A DNA stretch of 64,000 nt from Oidiodendron maius Zn (GCA_000827325.1 KN832876.1:620001-684000), one strand, 5' to 3'; shown: positions 1 to 12,001, numbered from the stretch's first letter. The notes: generated from the letters alone by a model not told the origin. Numbers and translations: made by a program.

Positions 1-1
1 T

Positions 2-2149
2 CGAATACTGGAAGCATTTGCAAAGAGATGGTGCCAATGTAACCCAAATAATGGATTCAAAGCTACAGGTAAGTTTGCATCACCTTCCAAATTGCGTTTC
101 TTTCCTGCTAACTAAAGCCTAGATGTTGTCCACACTATCTGTTATTCGCTACTTTTGCTGAATACAGATCTTCACCTCGCCGATATTGACCAGAAAATGA
201 CTCGAAGTCAATTCGTAAAGAATACGATGCTCACAATTCGTAGGAGCGTGGCGGAGTCAGCTCCCGATGCGTTTGAGCCAAATCGACCATCGGTTCTACC
301 AGGCAAGACCCAAGCATTTGGTCCGGATGCCCAGACCACAAAATTCAACGAGAACACCTTGAAACCAGAGCGTTCCTCAATCGAAGTCGATCGACCTTCT
401 TGGAGATCGTCGTTTAAGCCACCTGCAAGAGCCGACTCGGACAATCTGAACGCCCACCAATCCACTCCCCTAGATTACGAGTCGCCAGTAGATGACTGCG
501 GGCCTCTAGTAAAAGCTCCGTTCCATGGTACTCAGCGAACATGGGAGGTTCAAGTGGAGATCGTCCTCAAAGACTTTTATAACTCCATTCGCAATGAGCG
601 TCTTCCTTTATTTGGAGCCGCTGGTGAAGCGCTACCATATCAAGCACCTTCATCTAGCACACTATCAATCTTTACAAATGGCGTCCTTCGACGCACTCCA
701 AGTGTCTTGAGCAAGACGCCATCAGAGACACAGTTTGTGAGAGGCCGAACAGCTGACGCTGTTCGAGCTACCAAGTGGACTAGCAAGAATCGTTCAAGAC
801 CTCGGCTATATCCTGGATCAATACTGGGATCCAGTCGGACAAGTTTGGATGACCAGTCGTCAATGTGGAGCCCATCTGTGGCCTCTAGTACCTGGAGTAA
901 ATACTCCCTTGGAAAGACGCAAACCTCAATGTCAGTGGATTCGGTTGGTTCTGGTTGGCCACATGGCGATTATCAGCAATCTATTGGATTTGCCAATGCT
1001 CTTAGCCAAGCCATCATCCGGGAGGAGACGACTATCGGGAGCACTGGTAGCGCTGGCAGTGACGATCTCCGCGTTATTTCTCTCCTCGAAGATGAGTCCC
1101 TCGAACTTGCGGGTGCGCCCTGGGCGAAGGAAGGGATTGTCAAGCACAAGCATCACCTAGAAGCTCTGGATAAGAAAGCTAAGGATCGCAATTGGAATGA
1201 AGTGTTTGCAGTGATTGAAAAGGGATATATGAGCCTCTTCTCCTTCTCGTCAAAGAGTATGCGCAGCAAGTCCAAAGGTAAAGCTATTGGCGCTGTTGTG
1301 GGTGGCGGCAATTGGCAGGATAATGCTGAAAATCTCGGCTCATTTCTGCTTCGGCAAACCATTGCTAGTGCCCTTCCACCACCTGGTTATTCGAAAGCAC
1401 GTCCGCATGTTTGGGCTCTGTCGCTGCCTACCGGGGCAGTCCACCTTTTCCAAGTTGGCACTGCAGATATTGTGAAGGAGTTCGTGTCAACCGCCAATTA
1501 CTGGAGCGCTCGACTATCAAATCACCCCTTGGTGGGTGGAATTAGTAATATCGAATATGGGTGGTCGGAAACCATAGTCAATAATGCGTTAGTATCTGCT
1601 ATTAATGAGTCGGTTGCCTCTAGCAGACCGTCTACTGGTGGTCCGAGACCAAGCTTACAGAGCTCACTGCGTTCAAGTATCGATCAAAGTGGTTACCCAA
1701 GGGCAAAGCTACCTGGTGACAGGATTACAATCACTGACTGGACTCCACCCACCCAAAGCATGCGAACGAGTAATTTAATGGAACTGGATCAGCTCGCAAC
1801 CTTACTTGGGTATGTGGCTAGTATCGAGGAGGAGCTGCAGAAGCACAATCAATTACGGAGTCCTATGCTCCTTGCAGCAAGTTCTTCCTTATCCTACTAT
1901 GCATCAATAACCTGCTAATAATCACTTTAGTTCACGCCGCGTCACCTAAATGCCCAGAAAGCGATGGCAAACTGGGAAAAGAAGTCCTCGTACCTGCTTC
2001 GCGAAATCGTGAAGTTCAGAACATACATAGATTCATTGCAAGGCGCACAAGCAGCAAAACAGCGCATCTATACTGAACGAGCAGCAGAGAAGACTGTTGC
2101 TGAGGACTCAGATTTCGACGAAGCAGATGTGACGCTTAAGCCCGAATAA
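2..2149 (+). CDS. ARF guanine-nucleotide exchange factor, Sec7-PH type (5' end cut off by window)
   Basis: Partial gene; the visible exons are 2-68, 123-1876 and 1931-2149 (679 codons plus stop). The first two join to read RILEAFAKRWCQCNPNNGFK and then a segment ending in LLLNTDLHLADIDQKMTRSQ. This is the C-terminal half of a Sec7 domain, which catalyses GDP/GTP exchange on ARF GTPases at membranes. After a Ser-rich linker comes a PH domain (about codons 330-460 of the visible part, from EGIVKHKHHLEALDKKAKDR to the region of ATLLGYVASIEEELQ), then a short helical segment with LLREIVKFRTYIDSLQGAQA. This order is that of the EFA6/Yel1-like Sec7-PH family. The second intron starts with GC (gcaagt) and is needed to join MLLA to FTPRHLNAQKAM. 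The N-terminus and the catalytic glutamate lie outside the window. Confidence 0.9.
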
Positions 2150-2864
2150 ACTGGCAAGACCAACGAATCTAACATTCATAATTTATAAATCCTACTCGCC
2201 CGGACGAGAATGGAAGGCTTCAAATTACGAGTTACGGTTTTACGTATTACGCTTCTCTCTCCAATTCATCAACACGTTGCCAAGCCACCCTTGGCGGCAA
2301 CTTTTTCCTAACTACCTCGTCCATGCTTGTTGGCTTATCCTCGGCGCTGGCGCCACATACCCAACACATGGGTTGTGTGGCGTTGGCTACTGCGTTGTAA
2401 TCATATTTGTTAATAGTATACCCTGCTTGTTTGCTGGCTCATTTCTTTCTTCGGGTTGGGTGGATCAACGTCAACGGAGTTTCTGGCATTGGTTTTCGCT
2501 TCAGTTTCTCTTCTGTGGAACGGGGAGCGGAAAAGGAGGACGTATTGAACTTTTTGTACTTGATTGACTGCCGGGAGATTGATGATGGGTGAATGAGACA
2601 TGAGTGAAACGCAGTACGTTGGCCTATCTAGATCAATTTTGAGAGTTAGACAAGTCGAGAGGGGAAAATATATACATCGCTTCAAAACTTGAACACTTTG
2701 TAGATTGAACTCTACGAATTAACGTTGTGCAAATGCTACGATCAACTGCATTCTACCTTGTAAATTTATCAGTACACCTCTACCTATGCTGGTCCTTGCT
2801 TTTTGTGTACCACATATCTTGACAGTACGCCTACAATGCTAATATCTTTCTCCTAGCTAGTACA
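2150..2864. other. Convergent 3' spacer between ARF-GEF and APC1 genes
   Basis: Spacer between the stop codons of two convergent genes, so it must hold both 3' UTRs and terminators. Several short reading frames occur, but none shows a recognisable motif or splice pattern. I see no RNA gene or repeat. Confidence 0.6.
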
Positions 2865-5800
2865 CTACTGTACATTGGCAAGCATCCACACCCTGGCCTT
2901 CAACCTCTCAAGAACCTCCCGCCGCACCCACTGCAGCTCCCTCCCTCCCTCGATCTCCTTCTCCGCCCACTCAAACAACAACCTTAGCCCCATCAAACGA
3001 TCGCGACTTCCGCTGTCGAGAGTAGCATGCTCGAGCACCAGTCGGGCGTCGACGGGTGTCTGTCCCGTTCCGGTCTGTGAATTGCTCGAAGGTCGCAGAT
3101 CGGGAGGTAGGACTAGCGCCCGCTCGGCTTTTGTCAGGTTAGAGAGGGCCGGGAGGGAGAAGAGCCAGTCGAGTGGCTGGATAAAGCAGCTATCTGGGTC
3201 ATTTAGGGCCTGTATTGTGGCTTGGAAGGTGGTCGTGCTGGAGTTATTGACTGGGCGGCGGCGGACGTATACCGTTCTAGTTGATTTGAAGGAGGCGAGG
3301 TGGGTTTCATTATTTTCAAAGTCTAGGGTTGTGTTCCAATACCCGATGCTCATTGTTTGCACTGTCTTGATCTGATCTAGCTCTGGAAGGAGGCAAGGGG
3401 TGTGCCGTTGGATGTCCTGGCCGTTGTGGAGGGTTATATTGACGGGGATGGGAACGGGTTGGTTGGTATCAATATCCTTAGTAACAAGGCAACGGGCCTC
3501 CGTCGCAAGGACCCAGAAATGGCGGAAGGCTTGGAGGTGCGACTTGTTGTCTTGAACCGTGGACGGAAAGATTGGATAGAATGCCGCGAGCAGCGAAGCT
3601 ATAGCCAGATTGGATGTCCCGAATGTAAATGTCCCACCACCGAGGAAGAGGGCACCAATGGCAAGGTGAGCTGCGAGATGACTTCCATAGGGAGTTTCGC
3701 CATCGTCACGGCCATGCAGTGATCGAAGTCGTCGGAAGACAGCTAGGTCACCTGTACCTGCCATTACTGTAGCCGTGGCTAGTGCTACCAGATCTTGACA
3801 GTTCCGCACAGTGTTCCTCGTGAGCTTTTGGTCGAAATTATCAGCATCTATCCAGCAAATCCTCATGAATTGGTCCAGATAATGGAGCAGCAAATCTCGG
3901 GCCACGATAGAACCGGAGCCGGCATATCGTAAGGCAATGCTGAAACAGAGTCCGGCGAGGATATCATAGAACGGGAGATCCTCGCCCGTCAACTTATCAA
4001 TGGTCTCAAGCTTGCTGCGGTCCCTGTGATTTTCTGGCAAGCTCTTCTTTATCCACTCGAAGGTAGGTGTGATCCCATTCCACATAATTAAGTGCCGCGC
4101 AAGTGTACGAAGAAGGAATATGTCCGGTCTGACATAATCAAATTGGAGGAGGGTGTCCGGGACGTCGATCTTGCGTGCTAGTACCTGATTCTCTGATTTC
4201 ATGAAAATTAAAGCAATAGCTATAACTGCAGCCGCAGTTGATTTGTCGAAAATATGAACAAGATCCACTTTCTTGCTTCCCACTGCCAGAGCCAGGAGCC
4301 TCTCGGTGAGCCTCATGTCATGAAGCCCTTTAAGATCCGAGCCCTTGGCAAGGTTAATGTATCCGAGTGCAAATCCTGCTGCAAGTCGATAACCTTCATC
4401 TCGTAGTGGTTCTTCCTCTACTTCGGAATCAATGTGCTCTATTTCGGAGACCATTATTTCACTCATTCGCCGATGCTGAGTATTACAATAGAGCAGACCA
4501 ATGCCCATAATGCCTGTTGTTTGCGTTAAAGGTGAAAGATTTAGCTCTGCTGCACCAGAAGGCAGCATTCGAGTAACATGAACAGACAAGAGCCTCGTGA
4601 TCAGGGAATCCATTGTACCGAGGTAAGATGCAGCTAGACCAAGGAGCAATCCAATGGAGGTCATCGTATGCTTAGGGGTGAGGTATTTGAAGGCGACCCA
4701 TTTGGCAACAGACTTGAGGTGGCCGTTCAATCCGAGTGCCAACAAAAACCCAGCATGTCTATTACTAAGGTCTTGAGGGGGTTTGTTGTAAAGAATCCAT
4801 GAAGTGTCAATCCCGCGAGCTTCTCGAGATATGCTGAGACCCGCTGAGACTCCAGCATGAAAGAATGCCCAGCAGACCTTTTCTTCCGTGAACGCATTCT
4901 TGTCGACACCTACAGTATTGTTGTCCGGCTTCATTACGCAGCTCAGATTGAAACCTCCAATAGCAAACCTTTGGGTCAGTAGTGGCACCCGAGCACTGAA
5001 ATACAATAATCCTCGTCCAGAAGGAATAGCGAGGGTACGATATGCTAACATTTGTGCATGCTCTTTCTGTGCGTCAAGCAGGTCCGACTCTGACCAGTGA
5101 GGCTGGGGTTTGCAGCGAGCCACGGTGGGCCGGAAAGTGTTGAGGATATTCATAGCTTCGTTTATTCTTCGATCCTCTGAGAATATTGCACGTGTAATTG
5201 ACAGCCGGTCTATCTCTGCCGAACCGTCAAAGGACCCAGTGGGCTCGATTTCAGTTATGGACGCGCATATGGAGCGGATATCAAGGGTCGCTTCATGAGA
5301 AGGCGCCTGAGGGCGGTTAGCAGATACCAGGGCAGATTGGGCATGGGAGTGTACCAGAAGCATAGACAGCGTATGCCGCGGACGCATCCCTGGTGATAGT
5401 AGCATATTTACATCTTCTCGGCCCACAATAGCTAGCAAGTCTTTACTCCAAGTTGTTGGAGGATTCGTTTGACATTCGATTATAGCTTCTTGCAAAGGTG
5501 CTAGGATAGATTCCGGCAGAGTTTCCAGCAAGAGGACGTCCATTCCAGCTGCAGACAACCCCTCAACAAACTGGATTGCAGACCAGTTACTTCGCATGAG
5601 AGAGAAAAACTTGGCAAATAAAAGCGTTCTTGGGGTTAGCCTTGACCAGTAATTCAAGTCCCGGGTATATCTAGTGGACACCGGTGATCGATTATTGACT
5701 ATTTCAGGAAGAGTCATGAAGGGAGCAAGGGTTTTTGCTGTCATGCAAGTCTGGATCCAGGAAAATATCGCAGGACATTCAAAGGGCTCCGGGATAGATA

Positions 5801-8726
5801 TCTCAGCAAGTGATTCCATGTCAGCTTCCTTGTCATATTCCATTTCAGCCAACGAAGCGTCTTCGAGGTCGTATGCCTCTATCCAGCTTGCCCAGCGAAA
5901 CCATCGAGCGATCTGAGCCAGAATTGGAGTTAAACTCACAATACCTGAAGTGAGAGAATCGGACCTCGTAGTATCTAGTCTCTGCTCCTCATGCACAAGG
6001 TGCAAACCAACAAAGATATCTACCAGTGAATCCTTTCGTCTCTCAGGTGCGTTTCTGGACGCAGGTAACCACTCTGACAAGACTAACTGACCTAGGGAAG
6101 TACTACCAAACTCGCGGGCAAGCCGCACATGCTCTTGGATAAAACTGCTTTTGCCATTACGGCTAGCAGTGAAGACTGGAGACGGTATTGCTGAATCTCT
6201 GGCCGCATCAGAATAATCAGCATCGGTCAACCACTTCCAACCTCGATTCTCTGACCACGACGGAAAGGAGGCCCCATTAGAAGCCTCTTGGGATAACATC
6301 ATTTCCCAGCTCTCTAGATCCTCATGGGCTCCGCTACTCGATCGGAGAAGGCCAGTACGGGGCTTTCGCTTTCCCTGAACTCGAGTCTGCAGAGACCTTG
6401 AAGTACTATCAGGTCTCAGGATCAGGGAGAAAAGAGTAACGACAAATGCAGTCCACTCTAAATTCACTATTTCGATAGACCCGGATTGAAGCCACTGCAT
6501 GACATTCCACCACGCGACCAAGACACCTTCTCCAGCCTTGCGTGTGGGAACAACCGCACTGCAGACTTCGAGGATCTTACGAACATATAGATCACGAGGC
6601 TCTAGTTGTATTTGCAGCTGATGCAACTTGCCTTCGTCATCAACCAGGTCGACGCATCCTCGAGATTTTGAATGGCGTAGCCCGCGCAGGCCACCAGGGC
6701 CTTGGCTAAGCACACGCTTGAAACCTCCCTCTCGTTTTGCCCGCGGAACTAGGTTGTGGCCAAGATTGCGAATGTTGCTGACGATGAATTTGTCTGGTAG
6801 CGCAACTTTCACGACGCGATTGCACCACGGCGCCTGCAGGCTGAGCTCCCCAAAGCCATCAGGCGTCTCCGTCAAGACCAGGATGCGAGATATCCGCCCA
6901 TCTTGTAATCTGCAGGCATCGATAATATTATTAGCTCTAGTTATTCGGCCCAGCTTGACTACGTCGCCATCCTTCTCAGCGCTATTAGCGTTTTCGACAT
7001 GTGCATCCTGACTTTTCACGTGCAGGGTCATCACGAGAAGTTTCTTCTCGTCAGGATCTAATACACCTATGATAATCTCTTTCCCCTCACGATCCTCCTC
7101 TGCGGATGGGGGTGCAGTGAGAGTGAATATCCTGCACTGCGTACTGGCTGGCACATTTTGGCTGGAGTATCTTACGTTACTATGTTCCGCTGGAACACTG
7201 CCGACTTTAGTGAGTATTATCTCGTTGCTGAGGGCATCGAATTCGGAATCGTCAAGACCCATATTATGGAATCCCTCAAAATCTCCGCCAGCCCTGAGTT
7301 CATCTAAAAGATCCTCAATAGGCGCTCCAAGGTGGCTGTTGATGCTGTTGTTGAACGGTGGTCCTTGAGGATAGCCTTGATTATTTACACTAAAACCTCC
7401 GGAGCTAACTCTGGCGTGTTGTCCGCTTACTGATTCCCCTCGTCTCGGGGCAGCATGGACCGTGGCAAGATCGGAGAAAGCAGAACGCTCATGAGAGGCG
7501 GATAAGTCTGCTCGTGCCAGCATTGAGCTCACCCGGCGAGATTTTCTTCGCGGAATTGCAGATCCTTCGAAATCAGGATCAAATGCGGATACCAAGTTGG
7601 CGCCATTGCCCTTAGAGGCTTCCTCTTGTTTTGAGCGTTTCTTCACTGCTAAAGGTTGGATAGATCCGCCAAAGCTCTCTCGGAAAGCTTGCTGGCTATT
7701 CGGGACAGGAGTGTTGGCTCCCGTTGCAGCGCCTGGGAGAAAAGAGCTTCTCCGGCGTGAAGTGTCGCTTGTTATACGCTGCTTCTGGCGAGCAAGGGAT
7801 TCCTGCCCAATGTATGCCAGCTTCCAGACAGTATACTGGCTAGTGTCTCGGTTCAGCGTCAGAGCAATGACGAGTGGATGCTTGGGATCGTCATCAAATT
7901 CACCCCGGCGGGAAATATGTAGTATTTCTTCAGCGGTGTCCAAGGCGGATAGCTTGGTCGAGCTCCGTCGATGGGTACGATTATCCGGCTTGTCTGGCTG
8001 TGCAACCACAAGACCCATCTCTGAGAGAGGATCTGAGAGGGAGAAGGATCGTGGCCAATTCAAGTCGTGTTTCAATGCCAGAGGTTCCCATAGGTCTTTC
8101 AAGGTGGAGGTGTGTGGTAAGGGCATCTGCATTGGCGCTCCGAGCTCTGCAATAGAGAAAGTGGACTGTTGCGAGCTCGCTGCGGACCATGGTTGAGGCT
8201 GGGAGGATACAAAGGAATTGGGAGGCACTCGAGGAAACTTGAGAGACCTCGGGGCTGGGTTGTTAGCCCTCAACTTTCGCTGTATTATGAGGCCATTTGG
8301 GGACGCGGTAGCAGATTCGATCTCGAAGGGGAGATGGACGATATGGGTCGTTCCCGCAATGAAATATATATGCGCTTGTGTCTTGAGAAAGACCACGATG
8401 GCAGTCGATCTGGTATTCTCATGAGGCCCTTGTCCATCTTTCATGAGAGGCCGTACACTTGGGAATTCGGTGAGGACCGCCTGCGTGACAGGCTCGTTCT
8501 CTAAGTCAAATCTGTAGCACTTTCGAAATACGCCTCCTCGAGACCAGATAACGCAGCGCGAAGTCACCAGCAGCTCGTCGCCGTCACGCGATGGTCCATT
8601 GCTGCTATCGATGTGGTTATGCCAGGAGTAGGAGGAGCTGGGGGCATCGGGAGAGAGGAGGCCTTCCTGGATCGCGTATTGTAAGCCGGAAGGCTGGTGA
8701 AGGCCTAGAGAAGTGACCGAAGCCAT
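2865..8726 (-). CDS. apc1: Anaphase-promoting complex/cyclosome subunit 1 (APC1, BimE)
   Basis: Single uninterrupted exon of 1953 codons. The protein begins MASVTSLGLHQPSGLQYAIQ. The N-terminal third has the beta-propeller-like pattern of APC1, including CVIWSRGGVFRKCYRF near residue 60. A Ser/Arg-rich low-complexity stretch follows (about residues 340-490), a likely phosphoregulatory insert. The part from about residue 1285 to 1545 holds the proteasome/cyclosome (PC) repeats, for example AGFLLALGLNGHL, GLLLGLAASYLG, IMGIGLLYCNTQHRRMSE and AAGFALGYINLAKGSDLKGL, followed by YVRPDIFLLRTLARHL. APC1 is the largest scaffold of the APC/C, the E3 ubiquitin ligase that drives cyclin and securin destruction in mitosis; in Aspergillus it is BimE. 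Length and repeat order fit the family. The start codon is the first ATG after an upstream region without coding signals. Confidence 0.95.
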   Translation of the reverse strand: MASVTSLGLHQPSGLQYAIQEGLLSPDAPSSSYSWHNHIDSSNGPSRDGDELLVTSRCVIWSRGGVFRKCYRFDLENEPVTQAVLTEFPSVRPLMKDGQGPHENTRSTAIVVFLKTQAHIYFIAGTTHIVHLPFEIESATASPNGLIIQRKLRANNPAPRSLKFPRVPPNSFVSSQPQPWSAASSQQSTFSIAELGAPMQMPLPHTSTLKDLWEPLALKHDLNWPRSFSLSDPLSEMGLVVAQPDKPDNRTHRRSSTKLSALDTAEEILHISRRGEFDDDPKHPLVIALTLNRDTSQYTVWKLAYIGQESLARQKQRITSDTSRRRSSFLPGAATGANTPVPNSQQAFRESFGGSIQPLAVKKRSKQEEASKGNGANLVSAFDPDFEGSAIPRRKSRRVSSMLARADLSASHERSAFSDLATVHAAPRRGESVSGQHARVSSGGFSVNNQGYPQGPPFNNSINSHLGAPIEDLLDELRAGGDFEGFHNMGLDDSEFDALSNEIILTKVGSVPAEHSNVRYSSQNVPASTQCRIFTLTAPPSAEEDREGKEIIIGVLDPDEKKLLVMTLHVKSQDAHVENANSAEKDGDVVKLGRITRANNIIDACRLQDGRISRILVLTETPDGFGELSLQAPWCNRVVKVALPDKFIVSNIRNLGHNLVPRAKREGGFKRVLSQGPGGLRGLRHSKSRGCVDLVDDEGKLHQLQIQLEPRDLYVRKILEVCSAVVPTRKAGEGVLVAWWNVMQWLQSGSIEIVNLEWTAFVVTLFSLILRPDSTSRSLQTRVQGKRKPRTGLLRSSSGAHEDLESWEMMLSQEASNGASFPSWSENRGWKWLTDADYSDAARDSAIPSPVFTASRNGKSSFIQEHVRLAREFGSTSLGQLVLSEWLPASRNAPERRKDSLVDIFVGLHLVHEEQRLDTTRSDSLTSGIVSLTPILAQIARWFRWASWIEAYDLEDASLAEMEYDKEADMESLAEISIPEPFECPAIFSWIQTCMTAKTLAPFMTLPEIVNNRSPVSTRYTRDLNYWSRLTPRTLLFAKFFSLMRSNWSAIQFVEGLSAAGMDVLLLETLPESILAPLQEAIIECQTNPPTTWSKDLLAIVGREDVNMLLSPGMRPRHTLSMLLVHSHAQSALVSANRPQAPSHEATLDIRSICASITEIEPTGSFDGSAEIDRLSITRAIFSEDRRINEAMNILNTFRPTVARCKPQPHWSESDLLDAQKEHAQMLAYRTLAIPSGRGLLYFSARVPLLTQRFAIGGFNLSCVMKPDNNTVGVDKNAFTEEKVCWAFFHAGVSAGLSISREARGIDTSWILYNKPPQDLSNRHAGFLLALGLNGHLKSVAKWVAFKYLTPKHTMTSIGLLLGLAASYLGTMDSLITRLLSVHVTRMLPSGAAELNLSPLTQTTGIMGIGLLYCNTQHRRMSEIMVSEIEHIDSEVEEEPLRDEGYRLAAGFALGYINLAKGSDLKGLHDMRLTERLLALAVGSKKVDLVHIFDKSTAAAVIAIALIFMKSENQVLARKIDVPDTLLQFDYVRPDIFLLRTLARHLIMWNGITPTFEWIKKSLPENHRDRSKLETIDKLTGEDLPFYDILAGLCFSIALRYAGSGSIVARDLLLHYLDQFMRICWIDADNFDQKLTRNTVRNCQDLVALATATVMAGTGDLAVFRRLRSLHGRDDGETPYGSHLAAHLAIGALFLGGGTFTFGTSNLAIASLLAAFYPIFPSTVQDNKSHLQAFRHFWVLATEARCLVTKDIDTNQPVPIPVNITLHNGQDIQRHTPCLLPELDQIKTVQTMSIGYWNTTLDFENNETHLASFKSTRTVYVRRRPVNNSSTTTFQATIQALNDPDSCFIQPLDWLFSLPALSNLTKAERALVLPPDLRPSSNSQTGTGQTPVDARLVLEHATLDSGSRDRLMGLRLLFEWAEKEIEGGRELQWVRREVLERLKARVWMLANVQ

Positions 8727-10572
8727 CTCTCAGGAGCATGGAGGGATTCATCAACTCATTGATGGGTGCATGTCGTTGTTCACGTCGGGTGTTGTCAGCC
8801 TTGAGCAGCGAGCGAGGTTCTTGTCAACCCGACATTGCCATTCCTCCTACCAGACGCGTCGCGAGCCCAAGAATTTTGGGCGAGGCTGAAAGCTCGCTAA
8901 CACAAGGCTGAGTTTCGGTGAGGGCTGCGCGGCCATTTTACTTTACTTGCGCTCTACATACCACAAAGAGAGAACATGGTAAGAAGTGAACATATATTCT
9001 GCTACACAATTTATGTCAAAACCGCATATTCTGACAAGAGATAGGAACAAAGATGTTTTGTGGATTGTGTGAGCTACGAGAGAACGAGCTGGCATCCATT
9101 GGCATATCGGATGAACAAGATCGAGAGGAGGCCCAAGCGGCCCCCAAGCGTGTATTAAGGCTTATCGTGATAGCCTCCTAGGTCAAGTTTTCCTGTTCCC
9201 TGTATTGGAGACGGAGGTTGGAGACGGCTCCCAAATTGAGCACAGGAAACGGTGACGACATCTCCTTTTATTTGTTGTGTCAGATGCTGGTCGAATACGA
9301 TGTTCGCGGGACACGACGTCAAATGAACTTCTTAGGCTGAGAGACACGGCATGAGAGATCTAGGCGCGCTATCATGGAACTGTTCTTTGCTCTGTCCGCC
9401 GGGTCCGACGGCCTGGTGATGAGAGAACAGCGCGGCGGTGTGGACGGAGGTTGCTCCAGAGGCAATTCTGCATCTGCTACTCCGTACAACGGACTGCATT
9501 ATCACTGTCGCAAGAGACATTGAGCCACGGCGAAACAGACTGCCTCGGTTGCATGTTGAGCCTGGTTGGCACTGGCTGTCCCGTCAGTCGCATTTGGGGA
9601 GTGGAGTGAGCGCCCAAGACATCAGCCACCAGGGGATCCCGTTTCCGCCAAAGTGGAGAGAGCTGGCACGCACGCGATGAGCCCTGACCCACATCCAAAG
9701 TTGCCCTGGCCGGCCAGAGAGGGGCCACACGTCCCCAATCGCTGTCCCCTTTGTGACGGCCGATACCCGATCAGCTGCCAAGACACCAAAGAAGAACATC
9801 TAACTCCTGACCTGGAAGGGATCCGCTCTAAACTGCCCTTCGGGGAGATGGTGAGGAGATTGGAGAGGCGTATTTTTTCAGGAAAATCACATAGAAAAGA
9901 CTCATCACGACTACGGTATAGTAGTGTTTGTGCTTTCCCCAGATCTGGAGCGGCCGCGCGTCTTCAGCCAAGGGCCCCTTTTTTTCTTCACCCAGCGGCT
10001 TCGGTGAGCGCAAGGGCTACGTGGACACTTGGATAGGGAAATACGCATCTGGGAGGATCTTTGAGTGTCATTGGCAAGACATACGACTGAATAGGTGCTG
10101 ATACCGCACGGTTTACATAGAAAAAAAAGCAGAATATGGACTATCGCGTGCGCAAAGGGGGAGGATAGCAAAGTACCTGTGCATACAATATGGCGTGCGG
10201 AGGTACATCCGCCGTCGGACATGGGCCCCGGGTCATGAAATAAATGGGTGCCCTCGTCTGCAGTCAAGTCGACCACCGAAAGAAACCACCCATCTGGCAC
10301 GAAGTAATCAAGCATCTCGACGCCAAGGCTTCATTTACTTTTCCACTCTTCCTCTCCTTTCTCTCCTCTCTCTCCTCCTACTCCGCTCCTTCATCATCGT
10401 CCTCCCCACGCTCGCTCCTTTGTTTTGCGTTATCAGTCAATCGTTTGGCTCTCGGCCTCGCCTTTCCCTCCACCACTCCCACAGTCCTTGGCGCGCTCCG
10501 CCTACGCTCTCCCTCCCCTGGTGGATGTGTACATTATAGAGAATAATAGACATTTGATGCGTTCCAGATAGG
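8727..10572. promoter_or_regulatory. Divergent intergenic region between APC1 and acyltransferase genes, with C/T-rich tract
   Basis: About 1.8 kb between two divergent start codons. No convincing gene is seen. The 200 bases before the acyltransferase start contain a long C/T-dominated strand (about 10330-10520), typical of filamentous-fungal promoters and 5' leaders. Several overlapping frames of about 60-160 codons occur across 9.3-10.5 kb, but they have no motifs, overlap on both strands and look random. Confidence 0.5.
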
Positions 10573-12001
10573 ATGAGCGTTAGGCACGAGAACGTGAAAT
10601 GGGTTGATGTAAGCCCTCCTCGCCCGCCCAGAATACCCTCAAAAGACCTGAAACTAACTGCTAACTCCTAGGGACTTCGCGGTCTTGCATCTTTCACTGT
10701 CGTCCTCACCCATCTCACCCGCGCCTTCGATGGAGACCTCTTCCTGCCCACCACGGCGGTGGGCAGGGCTCCGCGCCTATTCCAATATCCCTTCATCCGC
10801 ATCCTCACACAAGGCCGCATTGGTGTGTCCGTCTTTGCCCTCGTCACAGGGTACGTGTGCGCTCTGAAGCCCATCCGCCAGTGCCGCGCTGGCCACCCTG
10901 AGGATGCCCTGACCTCGGTGGGGAAGAGTGCCTTCAGGCGTTTCCCCCGTCTCTTCCTGCCGAGTGCGTTCATTACGGTGATCATATGGGTGATGTGCGA
11001 GTTTGGTATGTTTGAGATTGCCAAGCACGGTGAGAGTTGGTGGACCGGAGCTAGCTCTCCAGACAGGAAGCCGATTATCGACTCAATTTCGGCACTGTTC
11101 TATCAGATTATTAGCACATGGGCGCAAGGATCCAACTCTTTCGATAACAACCAGTGGACGATGCTTCCCCTGTTAAAAGGGAGTTTCCTGGTGTATTGCA
11201 TGATTGTAGCAACTGTTTATGTCAAGCCGAGATATAGGATGATGGTGTCGATGGGCATGTTCGTGTACTACTATATCTGCAAAGATGGTGAGCCATCCCT
11301 ATTCCTCTGCATTCGGCCTGGACTGACCCTCTGCAGCCGCTTTTGGCATGCAATTTTTCTTCGGGTCGTTTCTCTCAGACCTCTCCCAGCACCCAGGACA
11401 CGTAAATTGGATGGCCACCCACAGGTGGCCGACCATGATTCTGTCCCCCATCCTCCTTGTCATGGGCATGTTCTTCGCCTCTTACCCGGGAGACCACCCA
11501 GAATATATGCCGTGGTCGCAGTGGCTCCTTGACCTCTCCCTCTACATCTTCCCCGAGAAGCCCGACATCCCGCGCTCATACACGGGTCTTGGCATGGTCT
11601 TCATCGCCCTGGGAATCCACTTCTCGAATCCGATCAAGAGCGCACTGTCTAACAAGTACTTCCTCTGGCTCGGCAAGAACTCCTTTGCCGTGTACCTCCT
11701 CCACGGTACGTTCATTCGCACCGTGCTCGCCTGGTGCTACTATGGCGTCGTTGTGCCCCCGAATGTCACCAACGAGAAGGGCGAATCTGTCCCCGGCCCT
11801 CCCCTACATCTCGACAGCCGCTGGCGGTTCTGGTTCTGGCTTCCCCCTTGGTTCGCCCTTCTCTACTTCTCCGCCCACATTTGGACCAAGTTCGTCGACC
11901 CCTACTGCGCTCAGCTAACTCAGCGCCTCGAGAACTACTGCTTCGAGGACTCTACCCCCGAAATCTCCAACAAGGAGCACCAGAGCCCTCTTCCTCGTTG
12001 A
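10573..12001 (+). CDS. Acyltransferase-3 family integral membrane protein
   Basis: Exons 10573-10608, 10672-11287 and 11337-12001 encode 438 residues. The first coding exon is only 36 bases (MSVRHENVKWVD), and the join gives KWVDGLRGLASFTVVLTHL. That is the diagnostic start of acyltransferase-3 proteins: a WxDGLRGxA motif followed by the membrane-embedded histidine (THL). Further hydrophobic helices include IGVSVFALVTGYVCAL, LPSAFITVIIWVMCEF, MILSPILLVMGMFFAS, YTGLGMVFIALGIHF and YFLWLGKNSFAVYLLHG. About ten membrane spans are expected. The family moves acyl groups (often acetyl) to sugars or other small acceptors in the endomembrane system; the substrate here is unknown. Both introns are GT-AG and carry a CTAAC- or CTGAC-like branch site. 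Confidence 0.9.

Noticed and set aside
7597-8196. 199-codon frame opposite APC1
   Set aside because: Fully antisense to a conserved gene, no motifs; other antisense frames in APC1 look alike.
9332-10546. Overlapping frames of 60-156 codons between APC1 and the acyltransferase
   Set aside because: They overlap each other on both strands and lack motifs; C/T-rich promoter sequence tends to stay open by chance.
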